DNA of 15,654 nucleotides from Kiloniellales bacterium. Its GTDB lineage: Bacteria > Pseudomonadota > Alphaproteobacteria > Kiloniellales > JAKSBE01. The stretch spans positions 1 through 15,654 of the forward strand of contig JASJAL010000053.1 in assembly GCA_030067055.1 (NCBI GenBank), in the 5' to 3' direction. Position 1 is the first letter of the stretch, and each line of letters opens with the position of its first letter. Below are positions 14,648-15,654 of this stretch, piece by piece. The translations under genes and the position numbers were made by a program. Under the pieces are notes generated by a model. It did no database searches and was not told the DNA's origin. It was given only the letters and a program-made list of their open reading frames with translations.

Positions 14648-15654
14648 CGACTGCCCTCTTCAGCACTTTGCGGATGTCAATCTTGCCGATGCAGGCTTCC
14701 GTGCAGCGCCCGCATCCGTCGCAGGCGTAGCGTCCAACCACCTGCGGAAAGAAAATGAACTTCTTGTCGAAGCGATTGCGTAACCGCTGGGCTCGCCGCG
14801 GACGGGGATCGCCGCCGGCCGTACAGGCAAAGCTGGGAAACAGGCAGGAATCCCATTGTTTGCAGCGGGCGGGATTGCCGTGCCCATCGACACCGTCGAC
14901 CAGAAAAAAGCAGTGGCAGGTGCAGCAGATGAAGTTGCATGCGCCGCACTCGACACAATCGGCGGCGAAGTCCTCCCAAAGGTCAGAGTCGAAGGCCTTC
15001 TCCACCGCCTGTCGGAAATCCGTCCCCAGCCTCAGCCCGGATGCTGCAGCGTTGTCCACGAGCTTGCCATACATCGTGTTGCGCTGGCTCTCGCGTGCCT
15101 CGAGCACGTCATCATCAGCCGGCTTCAGGTACCCCTCGGCTTCCCGAAGCAAATCGGCACCCCGATCCGTTCCGCTTTCCAGGACGTAGCCCTTCGGCGT
15201 CGGAGAAATGTTTATGTCGAAACCCTTCGTCGGATGCGGCTGCTCGCCGATCGCGGGACAGAAACATACGTCCAGGAACCCGGTACAATCACAGGATACC
15301 AGGATCGTTTTCTCGCGGGCTTCCGCATAGAGTGGATCCTGCATGTCTCGGTTCAAGAAGACCTGGTCGTGGATCTCTAGCCCGGAGAGATCGCAGTTCT
15401 TCACGCCAAACACGATGCGCTCGCTCAGCGGCTTGCCGGCCGCCGGATCTCTCCACGCACCGAGATACTCTCGCGGACGAAACAGCAAGGATTTCAGCGG
15501 CTCCACCGGTCGGTAGGCGCCCAGGGTGTGTCGTCCCGGATCCCAGGCGTCGGCCCTCACAAGCCGATAGCCTTCCTCCTCCTCGGTCAGGGCATACACG
15601 ACACGGCTCTCGGTGAGGGCCGAGAGCGCGTCATCCACGCTGTAATCGTCGCGG
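14607..15654 (-). CDS. HydB/AsrA-like iron-sulfur subunit, 5' end beyond the window
   Basis: The frame is open to the right edge. A GTG at 15638 would give 343 residues, but codons upstream (RDDYS) look coding and family members begin slightly earlier, so the true start is probably outside. The N-terminal domain carries the HydB/AsrA-type segment VKNCDLSGLEIHDQVFL (79-95, in GTG numbering) and CDCTGFLDVCFC (116-127). The C-terminal ferredoxin domain has C228-C231-C234-C238 (followed by C239 and C241) and C306-C309-C312-C316. In sulfhydrogenase and anaerobic sulfite reductase this beta subunit links the flavoprotein to the catalytic part. Here it is joined to a group 4 enzyme. It is the first operon gene visible; more may lie upstream. 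Confidence 0.92.
   Translation of the reverse strand, partial: RDDYSVDDALSALTESRVVYALTEEEEGYRLVRADAWDPGRHTLGAYRPVEPLKSLLFRPREYLGAWRDPAAGKPLSERIVFGVKNCDLSGLEIHDQVFLNRDMQDPLYAEAREKTILVSCDCTGFLDVCFCPAIGEQPHPTKGFDINISPTPKGYVLESGTDRGADLLREAEGYLKPADDDVLEARESQRNTMYGKLVDNAAASGLRLGTDFRQAVEKAFDSDLWEDFAADCVECGACNFICCTCHCFFLVDGVDGHGNPARCKQWDSCLFPSFACTAGGDPRPRRAQRLRNRFDKKFIFFPQVVGRYACDGCGRCTEACIGKIDIRKVLKRAVDESGAIHASSSDD

Noticed and set aside
1..15654. CRISPR arrays, tRNA, rRNA or insertion-sequence ends
   Set aside because: Looked for on both strands; no regularly spaced repeats, cloverleaf sequences or paired terminal repeats were seen.

Overview
The window is high-GC bacterial DNA carrying most of one long minus-strand operon for a membrane-bound, energy-converting [NiFe] hydrogenase, plus a few unrelated flanking genes on the left. 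Nothing in the sequence fixes the phylum. The gene set points to an organism with an anaerobic or facultatively anaerobic H2 metabolism.

Left part (1-2518): the 5' end of a YbaK/ProX-type aminoacyl-tRNA deacylase gene (minus, cut by the left edge), a GNAT acetyltransferase with a Cys/His-rich tail (minus), an 876-base stretch with no convincing gene, and a CBS-CBS-BON protein (plus). The last converges tail to tail with the hydrogenase operon, with two bases between the stop codons.

Hydrogenase operon (2521 to the right edge, read right to left). In transcription order: a HydB/AsrA-like iron-sulfur subunit (5' end lost at the edge), a HydG-like FAD/NAD(P)/2Fe-2S subunit, a HycB/CooF-like four-cluster ferredoxin, a NuoH/EchB-like membrane anchor, the NuoB/EchC-like small subunit, a NuoC/EchD-like subunit, the catalytic NiFe large subunit, a NuoL-like antiporter subunit, an MbhD+MbhE-like subunit, MrpB, MrpC, MrpD, MrpE, MrpF, MrpG, a NuoI/EchF-like 8Fe ferredoxin with an extra four-Cys tail, a HycI-type maturation endopeptidase and an unrecognised acidic protein. 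Nearly all neighbours overlap or lie within about 35 bases, and the largest gap is about 65 bases, so one transcript is likely. Its promoter is not in the window.

How the parts fit: the large subunit keeps both CxxC pairs that bind Ni-Fe and a 44-residue tail after the DPCxxCxxR motif. A matching protease gene is in the same operon. This is therefore a true hydrogenase rather than complex I or a cofactor-less relative. The core is of the Ech/Mbh (group 4) type. It is joined to a complete Mrp Na+/H+ antiporter set, in which MrpA is represented by two adjacent genes, and to a HydB-HydG diaphorase pair normally seen in soluble group 3b sulfhydrogenases. The simplest inference is an ion-pumping complex exchanging electrons among NAD(P)H, ferredoxin and H+/H2. 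The direction, the carrier and any flavin-based bifurcation cannot be decided from sequence. The least expected detail is that the NuoL-like subunit has Gly where the conserved TM5 glutamate of antiporter subunits should be.
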